Of a stretch of DNA of 64,000 nucleotides, positions 43,423-52,860 are shown one piece after another. The notes beneath the pieces are model-generated. The model was not told where the DNA came from. It saw only the letters and a list, made by a program, of their open reading frames with translations, and made no database searches. A program made the translations under genes and the position numbers. Source of the DNA: Streptomyces sp. AM 2-1-1 (GTDB lineage: Bacteria; Actinomycetota; Actinomycetes; Streptomycetales; Streptomycetaceae). Each line of letters opens with the position of its first letter. Position 1 is the stretch's first letter. The DNA is taken from the NCBI RefSeq assembly GCF_029167645.1, contig NZ_CP119147.1:682001-746000 (forward strand). Reading direction: 5' to 3'.

Positions 43423-44355
43423 ATGGGGGCCGGCCACGACCACGGTCATACGCACGGATCGGCCGCGACGGCGTCGGCGGCGTACGTGGGACGCCTGCGG
43501 ATCGCGCTGGGCATCACCCTCGGCGTGATGGTCATGGAGATCGTCGGAGGCGTCCTCGCCGACTCGCTCGCCCTGATCGCGGACGCCGCGCACATGGCGA
43601 CCGACGGACTGGGCCTCGGCATGGCGCTGCTCGCCATCCACTGGGCCAACCGCCCGGCCGGACCCAACCGGACGTTCGGCTTCGCCCGCGCGGAGATCCT
43701 GGCGGCCCTGGCCAACTGCCTCCTGCTGCTGGGCGTCGGCGGCTTCCTGGTCTACGAGGCGGTCGACCGCTTCATCACACCGGCGGACACCCGGGGCGGC
43801 CTGGCCATCGCCTTCGCCTCGGTGGGCCTGCTCGCCAATCTGGTCTCGCTCACCCTGCTGATGGGCGGGCAGAAGGACAGTCTCAACGTCCGGGGCGCCT
43901 ACCTGGAGGTGCTCGCCGATACGCTCGGCTCGGTCATGGTCCTCGTCTCGGCGGGCATCATCCTGACCACCGGCTGGCAGGCGGCCGACCCGATCGCCTC
44001 GCTGCTGATCGGTCTGATGATCGTCCCCCGCACGGTGAAACTGCTGCGCGAGACGGTGAACGTGCTCCTGGAGTCCGCCCCCGAAGGGGTGGACATGGAC
44101 GAGGTACGGGCCCACATCACGGCCCTCCCGGGGGTGGCGGACGTCCACGACCTGCACGCCTGGACGATCACCTCCGGGATGCCGGTGCTCTCCGCCCACG
44201 TGGTCGTGCATCAGGAGATGCTGGACTCCATCGGGCACGAGAAGCTCCTCCACGACCTCCAGGGCTGCGTCGGGGACCACTTCGACGTGGAGCACTGCAC
44301 CTTCCAGCTGGAGCCGAGCGGGCACGCCGCGCACGAGGCGAGGCTCTGCCAGTGA
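43423..44355 (+). CDS. CDF-family cation (zinc/cadmium/cobalt) exporter
   Basis: A 310-residue inner-membrane cation-diffusion facilitator. It has a His-rich N terminus (GAGHDHGHTHG), six membrane segments, the metal sites in TM2 and TM5 (SLALIADAAHMATDGLG with HxxxD; YLEVLADTLGSVMV, a D-x3-type site), and a C-terminal cytoplasmic domain with VADVHDLHAWTI. This pattern fits Zn2+/Cd2+ transporters of the CzcD type. ATG 43423 is chosen because GGAGG (43411-43415) is seven bases upstream; ATG 43417 is too close to it. Confidence 0.92.
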   Translation: MGAGHDHGHTHGSAATASAAYVGRLRIALGITLGVMVMEIVGGVLADSLALIADAAHMATDGLGLGMALLAIHWANRPAGPNRTFGFARAEILAALANCLLLLGVGGFLVYEAVDRFITPADTRGGLAIAFASVGLLANLVSLTLLMGGQKDSLNVRGAYLEVLADTLGSVMVLVSAGIILTTGWQAADPIASLLIGLMIVPRTVKLLRETVNVLLESAPEGVDMDEVRAHITALPGVADVHDLHAWTITSGMPVLSAHVVVHQEMLDSIGHEKLLHDLQGCVGDHFDVEHCTFQLEPSGHAAHEARLCQ

Positions 44356-44359
44356 CGGG

Positions 44360-44376
44360 GAGGCCTCCCGGGCCTC
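44360..44376 (+). terminator. Weak hairpin after the CDF gene
   Basis: A 6-bp stem, GAGGCC / GGCCTC, with a TCCCG loop starts five bases after the stop. Confidence 0.35.
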
Positions 44377-44504
44377 GGCCGCGGTCCACGCGGGGGCGGA
44401 CATGCCCGGGCCCGAAGTACGGACAAGCGGCATTTGTGGGGCAGACTTGACCGGACTCCAGGGGTCCGGTCGCACGAGGCCGGGGACCAAAGCGAAGGAT
44501 GGGT

Positions 44505-45098
44505 ATGCCGACCACACCAGCCACCGCGACGCACAGCTCGTCGAACGGCTCCGCAGAAGCGATCATGCTCGAACTGGTCGACGAGAGCGGCACCACCATC
44601 GGCACCGCGGAGAAGCTCGCCGCCCACCAGGCGCCGGGCCGGCTGCACCGGGCCTTCTCGGTCTTCCTCTTCGACGAACGGGGACGGCTGCTGCTCCAGC
44701 GCCGCGCGCTCGGCAAGTACCACTCCCCCGGCGTGTGGTCCAACACCTGCTGCGGTCACCCCTACCCTGGCGAGTCCCCCTTCGCCGCCGCCGCCCGGCG
44801 CACGCACGAGGAGCTGGGCATCTCGCCGTCGCTGATGGCGGCGGCCGGAACCGTGCGCTACAACCATCCGGACCCCGCCTCGGGCCTGGTGGAGCAGGAG
44901 TTCAACCACCTCTACGTCGGACTGGCCCAGGACGTCGTGGCGCCCGATCCGGAGGAGGTCGGCGAGACCGTGTTCGTGACCGCCGAGGAACTGGCCGAGC
45001 GGCACGCCGCCGGGCCGTTCTCCGCGTGGTTCATGACGGTCCTGGACGCGGCCCGGCCGGCGATCCGCGAACTGACGGGTCCCTCCGCGGGCTGGTGA
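44505..45098 (+). CDS. idi: Isopentenyl-diphosphate delta-isomerase, type I
   Basis: A 197-residue Nudix-fold enzyme interconverting IPP and DMAPP. Catalytic features: the metal/substrate region GRLHRAFSVFLFDERGRLLLQ, active-site Cys in NTCCGHPYPGE (about 81-82), ARRTHEELGI (Nudix helix) and VEQEFNHLYVG with the catalytic Glu. It supplies isoprenoid precursors generally and therefore also the hopanoid pathway encoded 10 kb away. ATG 44505 has GAAGGA five bases upstream. Confidence 0.95.
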   Translation: MPTTPATATHSSSNGSAEAIMLELVDESGTTIGTAEKLAAHQAPGRLHRAFSVFLFDERGRLLLQRRALGKYHSPGVWSNTCCGHPYPGESPFAAAARRTHEELGISPSLMAAAGTVRYNHPDPASGLVEQEFNHLYVGLAQDVVAPDPEEVGETVFVTAEELAERHAAGPFSAWFMTVLDAARPAIRELTGPSAGW

Positions 45099-45259
45099 GG
45101 CGGGACGGGCGGGTGCTCCGCGTACGGCAGCCGGGTGGTACGCGGTACCCGCACGGCGGGCGGTACGGGGGCGCCCGGCAGGCGCGCGGGGACCCGCACG
45201 CCCCGTGGTGCCCCGTAGGCGCCGGGCAGGGGCGCGGGGCGCCCCGTCCGGACCGGCGC

Positions 45260-45748
45260 TCAGAGGGGCGAGGTCAGCGGCAGCGCCGCCCAGATGATCT
45301 TCCCGCCGCCCGCGGTGTGCTCCACGTCGCAGGTACCGCCCGCCTCCGCGGTGATCTCCTTCACCAGCAGCAGCCCCCGGCCGCCCGTCCGGGCGTGGTC
45401 GGTCTGCAGCGCGGTGGGACGGTAGGGGTGGTTGTCCTCGACGGCGACCCTGATCCAGTCGGCGCCGATGGCCACCTCCACCGCCAGTTCGGGTGAGAGC
45501 AGCGCCGCGTGCTTGACCGCGTTGGTCGCCAGCTCCGAGACGATCAGCAGCAGTCCCTGGAGGATGTCGTCCTCCACCGGTACGCCCTGCCTGCCGATCA
45601 GATCACGCACCGCGTGCCGCGCCTGCGGCACCGACACGTCGACGGCGGGGGCGGTGAAACGCCACACCCCCTCGTACGACAGGGGACGGGCCGGAACACT
45701 TCCGCGGCTCTCCATCATCCGGCACCCGCTCTCGGCTCGCGCATCCAT
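45260..45748 (-). CDS. RsbW/SpoIIAB-like ATP-binding regulatory protein
   Basis: A 162-residue HATPase_c protein: the N-box ELATNAVKHAALL (Asn about 75) and the glycine box TGGRGLLLVKEITAEAGG are those of anti-sigma-factor-like kinases, of which Streptomyces has dozens. It may bind an anti-anti-sigma partner or act as an orphan; no sigma factor gene is adjacent. The start is uncertain: ATG 45748 or GTG 45754, neither with a strong ribosome site. Confidence 0.8.
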   Translation of the reverse strand: MDARAESGCRMMESRGSVPARPLSYEGVWRFTAPAVDVSVPQARHAVRDLIGRQGVPVEDDILQGLLLIVSELATNAVKHAALLSPELAVEVAIGADWIRVAVEDNHPYRPTALQTDHARTGGRGLLLVKEITAEAGGTCDVEHTAGGGKIIWAALPLTSPL

Positions 45749-45867
45749 GACCACTGCCCGTTGACTGACGAGTGTCGGGAGTCCCCGGGCCCTCGTCCGG
45801 CCATGACAGGAAGTGGCTGCCTATCGACCCGTATTGACCGGCTGAGTGTGACGGCGTCGCATGTGGA

Positions 45868-46494
45868 CTACTTCTGGCCACCTTCCTCGGCGCTATTCGG
45901 CCCCTTGGCGTCGTCGGCGGTCCGGCCCTCCATCTGCTCGGCCACCAGCCCGACGACCTGCCGGCCGCCCACGCCGATCGCGATCAGACCGAGCCCGTCG
46001 AAGAGCAGCGAGAGGGAGAAGAAGAGGCCGAGGACGTACCGGCTGCTGTGCGGCCAGTCGAAGAGCACCAGCAGCCCGAGCAGCAGGCCGAAGGCGCCCT
46101 GCAGCAGCGTCCAGCCGAACTGGGGCCCGCGCACCACGAGCGATCCGACGAGGCGGAAGACCCCTCCCGTGAGGAAGAGCAGGGCGGCGAACATGGTGAG
46201 CGCCTCGGCTCCGCCACGCGGGTCGTGGATCACGACCACCCCGGCGGCGATGTTCAGCGCCGCGACGACGGCCGCGAGCCAGAAGTAGGCAGTGCCCCGG
46301 GACTGGACCGCGTGCGCCAGTCCGACCACCCCGCCGACCAGCAGCAGCCAGCCGAAGAGCAGCATCGAGGTGAGGGTGGCCACACCGGTGTGGACGAGGC
46401 CGACGACGCCGGCGGCGACGAGCAGCACGCCGAGGACGACGAGCCATCCGAAGCTGCGGCTGAGTTTCCTGCGCTGGGCCTGGGGGTCGGCCAT
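45868..46494 (-). CDS. HdeD-like (DUF308) membrane protein
   Basis: A 208-residue protein with six hydrophobic segments in pairs (SFGWLVVLGVLLVAAGVVG, LLFGWLLLVGGVVGLAHAV, AAVVAALNIAAGVVVI, LTMFAALLFLTGGVFRLVG, LLQGAFGLLLGLLVLFDWP, GLFFSLSLLFDGLGLIAIG). This is the repeat arrangement of HdeD family proteins, linked to acid resistance in enterics. A charged C-terminal tail of about 25 residues is cytoplasmic. Its specific role in actinomycetes is unknown. GAGGAG precedes the ATG at 46494. Confidence 0.85.
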   Translation of the reverse strand: MADPQAQRRKLSRSFGWLVVLGVLLVAAGVVGLVHTGVATLTSMLLFGWLLLVGGVVGLAHAVQSRGTAYFWLAAVVAALNIAAGVVVIHDPRGGAEALTMFAALLFLTGGVFRLVGSLVVRGPQFGWTLLQGAFGLLLGLLVLFDWPHSSRYVLGLFFSLSLLFDGLGLIAIGVGGRQVVGLVAEQMEGRTADDAKGPNSAEEGGQK

Positions 46495-46574
46495 CGACGG
46501 CTCCTCACGGTGCGTACCTGCTCCGGCACCCCCTTGGGATCATAGGAGCGAACAGTACGGATAGCATCCGGCGC

Positions 46575-47327
46575 ATGGACCGCAGCGAGCCCCGGCTGGA
46601 GCATGCCGTCGTGGACGGCGTGGCGACCGTCGTGATCAGTAATCCCGCGAAACGGAACGCGATGACCGCCCCGATGTGGCGGGAGCTGCCCGTCCTGCTG
46701 GAGCGGCTGGCCGCCGACGCTTCGGTGCGGGTGCTGGTCCTGACCGGTGCGGGCGAGACCTTCTGCGCCGGGGCGGACATCTCCTCCCTCCGGGAGCCGG
46801 GCGAGCTGACCTCCGAGCTCACGGTGGAGGCGGAGGAGGCGCTGGCCGCGTTCCCCCGGCCGACGCTCGCCGCCGTGCGCGGCTTCTGCGTGGGCGGTGG
46901 CAGCCAACTGGCGGCCGCCTGCGACCTCCGGTTCGCCGCGGAGGGCGCCCGGTTCGGCATCACCCCCGCCAAGCTGGGGATCGTCTACTCCTCCTCGTCG
47001 ACGCGGCGCCTGGTCGCTCTGGTGGGTCCGGCCACCGCCAAGTACCTGCTCTTCTCCGGGGAGCTGATGGACGCCGGGCGGGCACTGCGCACCGGCCTGG
47101 TCGACGAGGTGCTGCCGGCCGCCGGCCTGGCGGACCGGGTCGCGGAGTTCTGCGGCATCCTCGGGTCCCGGTCCCAGCTCACCCAGGCGGCGGCGAAGGA
47201 GTTCGCCACCGGGCGCACCGACCGTGACGCCCACTGGGCCGCTCAGGCACGGGCGGGCGAGGACACGGCGGAGGGCGTGGCGGCCTTCCTGGAGCGGCGG
47301 TCTCCGCGCTTCACCTGGACCACCTGA
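46575..47327 (+). CDS. Enoyl-CoA hydratase/isomerase family protein
   Basis: A 250-residue crotonase-fold enzyme. Oxyanion-hole segments are VLTGAGETFCAGADISSL (about 54-71) and AVRGFCVGGGSQLAAACDLRFA (about 98-119). The usual catalytic Glu pair is not fully conserved (GGGSQL, and TPAKLGIVY in place of the second Glu region), so the reaction may be another crotonase chemistry. TAGCAT (46562-46567) lies seven bases before the ATG and no ribosome site is present, so the message may be leaderless. Confidence 0.85.
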   Translation: MDRSEPRLEHAVVDGVATVVISNPAKRNAMTAPMWRELPVLLERLAADASVRVLVLTGAGETFCAGADISSLREPGELTSELTVEAEEALAAFPRPTLAAVRGFCVGGGSQLAAACDLRFAAEGARFGITPAKLGIVYSSSSTRRLVALVGPATAKYLLFSGELMDAGRALRTGLVDEVLPAAGLADRVAEFCGILGSRSQLTQAAAKEFATGRTDRDAHWAAQARAGEDTAEGVAAFLERRSPRFTWTT

Positions 47328-47469
47328 GCCGCTGCCCACGGCACCCCGCGTTCCTCCGGGGGCCGGGTGCGGGTCCGGGCGATGCGTGGCGGGGAGTTCG
47401 GCCGGGACCGGGTGGGCGGGTTCCCACCGGGACTTCCGCCCATACTGACCAGTCGGTAATGTGCGGGTC

Positions 47470-48333
47470 ATGAGTACTCTGCCGCCCCGCGCCGGCCGCC
47501 GCTGCCACAACGCCCTCAACCCGCTGCACTCGACGCTCTACTTCTCCCCCGACCTGCTCACCGAACTCGGTGCGCTCGGCATCGACGACGCCCGGGCCGC
47601 GTACCTCGCCGCCCGGGGCGCCGCGCTCGGGGCCGTCGGGGCCGGGGCGGTGACCTCGACCTTCTACAACTTCAGCCATGAACTGGTGGCCCGGCACCTG
47701 CCGGCCATCTGGGCCCTCGCCTCTCCCGAGGAGGTGCTCGCCGCCCGGCTCCGGGCGGCCGACGCCACCCTGCGCCGGCTGCTCGGCGAGGAGGTCGTCG
47801 GTTCTCCCGAGATGGCGGAGGCCGCCGGGCTGGCGTTGCGGGCCGCCGAGGCGTGCACCCGCCACGCCCGGCCGCTCTACGCCGCCCACGCCGATCTGCC
47901 CGTCCCCGACGAGCCGCACCTCGCCTACTGGCACGCCGCCGCGCTGCTGCGCGAGCACCGGGGCGACGGCCACCTCGCGGCGCTGCTCGCGGCCGGTCTC
48001 GACCCGGTCGAGGCGCTGGTCAGCCACACCGCGACCGGGAAGGGCATGTCCCCGCGCTGGGTCCTCGGCACCCGGGGCTGGCACCGCGAGGACTGGGACG
48101 CCGCGTCCGGCCGGCTGCGGGCGCGCGGGCTGCTCGACGAGGAGGGGGGACTCACCGAGGAGGGCGTCACGCTGCGGGCCGAACTGGAGGAGACGACGGA
48201 CCGGCTGGACGCCGCACCGTACGAGCACCTCGGTGCGGCGGGGGTGGAGCGGCTGACCGAGCTGGGACGCGGCTTCCTGTTCACCGCCGCCTCGGCCGGG
48301 GCGTTCCCCGCCGATCTCATCGGCAGGGAGTGA
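47470..48333 (+). CDS. SCO6745-family protein
   Basis: A 287-residue soluble helical protein of unknown function. It starts MSTLPPRAGRRCHNALNPLH, with HSTLYFSPDL and TSTFYNFSHELVARHLPAIWALA (about 60-80) highly typical of the actinobacterial family named after SCO6745. The C-terminal third (DWDAASGRLRARGLLDEEGGLTEEG) looks like a winged-helix segment, so DNA binding is possible. TAATGT lies about seven bases before the ATG and could be a -10 of a leaderless transcript; no ribosome site is obvious. Confidence 0.8.
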   Translation: MSTLPPRAGRRCHNALNPLHSTLYFSPDLLTELGALGIDDARAAYLAARGAALGAVGAGAVTSTFYNFSHELVARHLPAIWALASPEEVLAARLRAADATLRRLLGEEVVGSPEMAEAAGLALRAAEACTRHARPLYAAHADLPVPDEPHLAYWHAAALLREHRGDGHLAALLAAGLDPVEALVSHTATGKGMSPRWVLGTRGWHREDWDAASGRLRARGLLDEEGGLTEEGVTLRAELEETTDRLDAAPYEHLGAAGVERLTELGRGFLFTAASAGAFPADLIGRE

Positions 48334-48543
48334 GCCCGGGGGCGGCGCGGGCTCCCGTTCCGGGTTCCGGCCGCCCGCCTTCCCGGAGGTCGCGCGACAC
48401 GGCCCCCGGCCACCCGGCACAATGCAGGCGAAGGGGACCACCCCGAGCGACGCCCACCCGCGGCACGGAGCCCGTGCCGCGCGCGGGGGCGCGTCAGCAG
48501 AGCCAGCACCACAGCCAGTACGAGAAGGCGAGCCGGGAACACC

Positions 48544-50973
48544 GTGACGACGTCCATCGAAGGCAGGATCGCCGAGGAACTCGGCGTACGTGAGCGACAG
48601 GTGACGGCAGCCGTCGCCTTGCTCGACGGCGGGTCGACCGTCCCGTTCATCGCGCGCTACCGCAAGGAAGCGACGGAGATGCTCGACGACGCGCAGCTGC
48701 GCACGCTGGAGGAGCGGCTGCGCTACCTGCGGGAGCTGGAGGACCGCCGCTCCGCGATCCTCGAATCCGTCCGTGAACAGGGCAAGCTCGACGAGGCCCT
48801 GGAGGCCCGCATCCGGGCGGCCGACACCAAGTCGCGCCTGGAGGACATCTACCTGCCGTTCAAGCCGAAGCGGCGGACGAAGGCGCAGATCGCCCGGGAG
48901 GCCGGGCTGGAGCCGCTGGCCGACGGGCTGCTCGGGGACCCGTCCGTCGACCCGCTCGCCGCCGCGGCGGCGTACGTGGACGCCGGGAAGGGGATCGCGG
49001 ACGGCGCGGCGGCGCTGGAAGGAGCTCGCTCGATCCTCACCGAGCGCTTCTCCGAGGACGCCGACCTGACCGGCGAGCTGCGCGAGCGCATGTGGACGCG
49101 GGGGCGGCTCGCGGCGAAGGTGCGGGCGGGCAAGGAGGAGGAGGGCTCGAAGTTCGCCGACTACTTCGACTTCACCGAACCCTTCACCGCGCTCCCCTCG
49201 CACCGGATCCTCGCCATGCTCCGGGGCGAGAAGGAGGACGTGCTCGACCTGGTGCTGGAGCCCGAGGAGCCCTCCGGGGAGCCGGGCCCCTCCGCGTACG
49301 AGCGGATGGTGGCGCGCCGCTTCGGCATCGCTGACCGGGGACGGCCGGGCGACAAGTGGCTGGGCGACACGGTCCGGTGGGCCTGGCGGACCCGCATCCT
49401 GGTGCACCTCGGCATCGACCTGCGACTGCGGCTGCGTACCGCGGCGGAGGACGAGGCGGTACGCGTCTTCGCGTCCAACCTCCGCGATCTGCTGCTGGCC
49501 GCTCCGGCGGGCACCCGGGCGACGCTGGGGCTCGACCCCGGATTCCGTACGGGGGTGAAGGTCGCGGTGGTCGACGCGACGGGCAAGGCGGTGGCGACCG
49601 ATGTCATCCACCCGCACGTCCCGGCCAACCGGTGGGACGAGTCGCTGGCGAAGCTGGAGCGGCTCTGCCGCACCCACGCGGTGGATCTGATCGCCATCGG
49701 CAACGGCACCGCGTCGCGTGAGACGGACAAGCTGGCGGGTGAACTCTGCGACAGGCACCCGGAGCTGGGGCTCACCAAGGTGATGGTGTCGGAGGCGGGG
49801 GCGTCCGTGTACTCCGCGTCCGCCTTCGCCTCGCAGGAACTCCCGGGCATGGACGTGTCGTTGCGCGGGGCGGTGTCGATCGCCCGGCGCCTCCAGGACC
49901 CGCTGGCCGAGCTGGTGAAGATCGACCCGAAGTCGATCGGCGTCGGCCAGTACCAGCACGACCTGTCCGAGGTGAGGCTCTCCCGCTCCCTGGACGCGGT
50001 CGTCGAGGACTGCGTCAACGGGGTGGGTGTCGACGTCAACACGGCGTCCACGCCGCTCCTCTCGCGGGTGTCGGGGATCAGCTCCGGGCTCGCCGAGAAC
50101 ATCGTCGCGCACCGTGACGCGCACGGCCCCTTCCGCTCCCGCAAGGCCCTCAAGGACGTGGCCCGGCTCGGCCCGAAGGCGTACGAGCAGTGTGCGGGCT
50201 TCCTCCGCATCCGGGACGGGGACGATCCGCTGGACGCGTCGAGCGTGCACCCGGAGGCGTACCCGGTGGTGCGCCGGATGGTGAAGACGGCGGGCACCGA
50301 GGTGGCGTCCCTCATCGGCAACACGGAGGTCCTGCGGTCGCTGCGGGCCGACGCGTTCGTGGACGACACCTTCGGCCTGCCGACGGTGACCGACATCCTG
50401 AGGGAGCTGGAGAAGCCGGGGCGCGACCCGCGTCCCGCCTTCAAGACCGCCACCTTCAAGGAGGGCGTCGAGAAGATCGGCGACCTGGAGCCGGGGATGC
50501 TCCTGGAGGGCGTGGTCACCAACGTCGCGGCCTTCGGCGCGTTCGTGGACGTCGGTGTCCACCAGGACGGCCTGGTCCACGTGTCGGCGATGTCGCGGAC
50601 CTTCGTGAAGGACCCCCGCGACGTCGTGAAGCCCGGGGACATCGTCAAGGTCAAGGTGAGGGACGTCGACGTCCCCCGCAAACGGATCTCGTTGACGCTG
50701 CGGCTGGACGACGAGGCGACCGCGGGCGCGGGCGGCGGCCGGCGCGAACGCGAGGCGGCTCCGGCCCAGGGCGGCCGGCCGCCGCGCCCGCGCCAGTCGG
50801 AGGGCGGCGGCGACCGGCGGCAGGGCGGTGACCGGCGCGGCGGCGGTTCGGCGGGCAACGGCTCGGCCGGCGCCCGCCCCCCGGCCGCCCCCGCGCCCGC
50901 CAACAGCGCGATGGCCGACGCCCTGCGCCGGGCCGGTATCGCGGATCCGGGTCAGGGCCGCGGCAAGCGCTGA
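48544..50973 (+). CDS. tex: RNA-binding transcription accessory protein Tex
   Basis: An 809-residue protein of the Tex/YqgF/S1 family: N-terminal Tex domain (STVPFIARYRKEATEMLDD, about 31-49), a YqgF nuclease-like domain (GLDPGFRTGVKVAVVD, about 332), tandem helix-hairpin-helix motifs (NTASTPLLSRVSGISSGLA) and an S1 RNA-binding domain (LEGVVTNVAAFGAFVDVGVH, about 655). The C-terminal tail is rich in Gly, Arg, Pro and Ala (about 725-809) and probably disordered. It acts with RNA polymerase and nucleic acids; the exact role in Streptomyces is undetermined. GTG start at 48544. Confidence 0.95.
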   Translation: MTTSIEGRIAEELGVRERQVTAAVALLDGGSTVPFIARYRKEATEMLDDAQLRTLEERLRYLRELEDRRSAILESVREQGKLDEALEARIRAADTKSRLEDIYLPFKPKRRTKAQIAREAGLEPLADGLLGDPSVDPLAAAAAYVDAGKGIADGAAALEGARSILTERFSEDADLTGELRERMWTRGRLAAKVRAGKEEEGSKFADYFDFTEPFTALPSHRILAMLRGEKEDVLDLVLEPEEPSGEPGPSAYERMVARRFGIADRGRPGDKWLGDTVRWAWRTRILVHLGIDLRLRLRTAAEDEAVRVFASNLRDLLLAAPAGTRATLGLDPGFRTGVKVAVVDATGKAVATDVIHPHVPANRWDESLAKLERLCRTHAVDLIAIGNGTASRETDKLAGELCDRHPELGLTKVMVSEAGASVYSASAFASQELPGMDVSLRGAVSIARRLQDPLAELVKIDPKSIGVGQYQHDLSEVRLSRSLDAVVEDCVNGVGVDVNTASTPLLSRVSGISSGLAENIVAHRDAHGPFRSRKALKDVARLGPKAYEQCAGFLRIRDGDDPLDASSVHPEAYPVVRRMVKTAGTEVASLIGNTEVLRSLRADAFVDDTFGLPTVTDILRELEKPGRDPRPAFKTATFKEGVEKIGDLEPGMLLEGVVTNVAAFGAFVDVGVHQDGLVHVSAMSRTFVKDPRDVVKPGDIVKVKVRDVDVPRKRISLTLRLDDEATAGAGGGRREREAAPAQGGRPPRPRQSEGGGDRRQGGDRRGGGSAGNGSAGARPPAAPAPANSAMADALRRAGIADPGQGRGKR

Positions 50974-50986
50974 CGGCGACGGAGAA

Positions 50987-51026
50987 CGCGGGACGGGCCG
51001 GCCCCGGAGGGTCGGCCCGTCCCGCG
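50987..51026. terminator. Bidirectional terminator between tex and the ABC-F gene
   Basis: A 16-bp stem (50987-51002 with 51011-51026, one G-U pair) with an 8-base loop, placed between convergent genes. Confidence 0.8.
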
Positions 51027-51042
51027 TGTCGGGCCGAGGCGA

Positions 51043-52680
51043 TCAGAGTTCCGTGATCCTGCCGTCCGCGACCTCGATGCGCCGGGTCGTACGGACCGCC
51101 TCCAGCATCCGCCGGTCGTGGGTGACCAGCAGGAGCGTGCCGTCGTACGAGTCGAGCGCGGACTCCAGTTGCTCGATGGCGGGCAGGTCCAGATGGTTGG
51201 TGGGCTCGTCCAGCACCAGCAGGTTGACGCCCTTGCCCTGGAGCAGGGCGAGCGCCGCGCGGGTCCGCTCACCGGGCGACAGCGTGGTCGCCGGACGCAT
51301 GACGTGGTCGGCGCGCAGGCCGAACTTGGCCAGCAGGGTGCGCACTTCGGCGGGTTCGGTGTCCGGGACGGCCGCGCAGAAGGCCGCCAACAGCGTCTCG
51401 TCACCGAGGAAGAGCTTGCGCGCCTGGTCGACCTCGCCCACTACGACGCCCGAACCCAGCACGGCGGAACCGGAGTCGACCGGCACCCGCCCCAACAGCG
51501 CTGCCAGCAGGGTGGACTTGCCCGCCCCGTTGGCACCGGTGATGGCGACACGGTCGGCCCAGTCGACCTGGAGGGAGGCGGGTCCGAAGACGAAGTCGCC
51601 CCGGGTCACGCGGGCTTCGCGGAGGGTGGCGACCACCGAGCCGGAGCGCGGCGCGGTGGCGATCTCCATCCGCAGCTCCCACTCCTTGCGCGGCTCGTCG
51701 ACGACGTCCAGGCGTTCGATCATGCGCTGGGTCTGCCGTGCCTTGGCGGCCTGCTTCTCGCTCGCCTCGCTGCGGAACTTGCGGCCCAGCTTGTCGGAAT
51801 CGGTGGCCTTGCGCCGGGCGTTCTTGACGCCCTTGTCCATCCAGCCCCGCTGCATCTGGGCGCGGCCTTCGAGGGCCGACTTCTTGTCGGCGTACTCGTC
51901 GAACTCCTCGCGGGCGTGGTTGCGGGCCCGCTCCCGCTCCTCCAGGTAGGAGGCGTAACCCCCGCCGTAGAGGTTGATCCGCTGCTGGGCGAGGTCGAGT
52001 TCGAGGACCTTGGTGACCGTGCGGGTGAGGAACTCGCGGTCGTGGCTGATGACGACGGTCCCGGCGCGCAGCCCGGAGACGAAGCGTTCGAGGCGCTCCA
52101 GCCCGCCGAGGTCGAGATCGTTGGTGGGCTCGTCCAGCAGGAAGATGTCGTAGCGGGAGAGCAGCAGGGAGGCGAGACCGGCACGGGCGGCCTGTCCGCC
52201 GGAGAGCGCCGTCATGGGGAGGTCGAGGCCGACGGTGAGTCCGAGGTCGGCGACCACCTCCTCGGCCCGCTCGTCGAGGTCGGCGCCGCCGAGGTCGAGC
52301 CAGCGTTCCAGGGATTCGGAGTACGCGTCGTCGGAGCCGGGCGCCCCGTCCATCAGGGCCTGGGTGGCGGCGTCCATGGCGGCCTGGGCGTCGGCGACGC
52401 CGGTGCGCCGGGCGAGGAAGTCCCGGACCGTCTCCCCGGGGCGCCGTTCGGGCTCCTGCGGGAGGTGGCCGACGCCTGCGGTGGGCGGGGAGAGCCGCAG
52501 CTCCCCCGCCTCGGGCCGGTCCAGCCCCGCGAGCAGCCGGAGCAGGGAGGATTTTCCGGCCCCGTTGACCCCGACGAGACCGATCACGTCCCCGGGGGCG
52601 ACGACGAGGTCGAGCCCGGAGAAGAGCGTGCGGTCGCCGTGTCCGGCGGCGAGGTCCTTGGCGACGAGAGTGGCAGTCAT
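51043..52680 (-). CDS. ABC-F family ATPase (ribosome-associated type)
   Basis: A 545-residue soluble protein with two ABC ATPase domains and no membrane segment. Walker A1 GVNGAGKSS (about 37), signature LSGGQAARAGLA, Walker B1 IFLLDEPTNDLDL; Walker A2 GANGAGKST, signature LSPGERTRAALAL, Walker B2 LLVLDEPTNHLDL. The interdomain linker is charged (EERERARNHAREEFDEYADKK, here only partly quoted). ABC-F proteins act on ribosomes as translation factors or antibiotic-protection proteins; sequence reading alone does not decide which. ATG at 52680. Confidence 0.92.
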   Translation of the reverse strand: MTATLVAKDLAAGHGDRTLFSGLDLVVAPGDVIGLVGVNGAGKSSLLRLLAGLDRPEAGELRLSPPTAGVGHLPQEPERRPGETVRDFLARRTGVADAQAAMDAATQALMDGAPGSDDAYSESLERWLDLGGADLDERAEEVVADLGLTVGLDLPMTALSGGQAARAGLASLLLSRYDIFLLDEPTNDLDLGGLERLERFVSGLRAGTVVISHDREFLTRTVTKVLELDLAQQRINLYGGGYASYLEERERARNHAREEFDEYADKKSALEGRAQMQRGWMDKGVKNARRKATDSDKLGRKFRSEASEKQAAKARQTQRMIERLDVVDEPRKEWELRMEIATAPRSGSVVATLREARVTRGDFVFGPASLQVDWADRVAITGANGAGKSTLLAALLGRVPVDSGSAVLGSGVVVGEVDQARKLFLGDETLLAAFCAAVPDTEPAEVRTLLAKFGLRADHVMRPATTLSPGERTRAALALLQGKGVNLLVLDEPTNHLDLPAIEQLESALDSYDGTLLLVTHDRRMLEAVRTTRRIEVADGRITEL

Positions 52681-52860
52681 CAGGGTGCCGATCCTAAGCG
52701 TTCCGTGCCGCCCGACCGTCAACCGGCCCGGCCCCGGGCCCGGAGGGAACCTCCCGGCGGCGCGGGTCGCGGGGGCTCCGCCGGAACCTGACCGGACCGT
52801 TGCCGCGTCCGGGTAACGGGACCCATGAGTTTCCACCGGGACACCGAGGAGGATCGGCCG

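Noticed and set aside
45099..45259. Possible gene or regulatory RNA between idi and the RsbW-like gene
   Set aside because: The stretch is C/G-rich and repetitive in composition but shows no ORF, stem or promoter that stands out.
47311..50580. A 1089-codon minus-strand open frame
   Set aside because: It lies antisense to tex and the SCO6745-family gene, both with convincing motifs, and shows only shadow-type composition.
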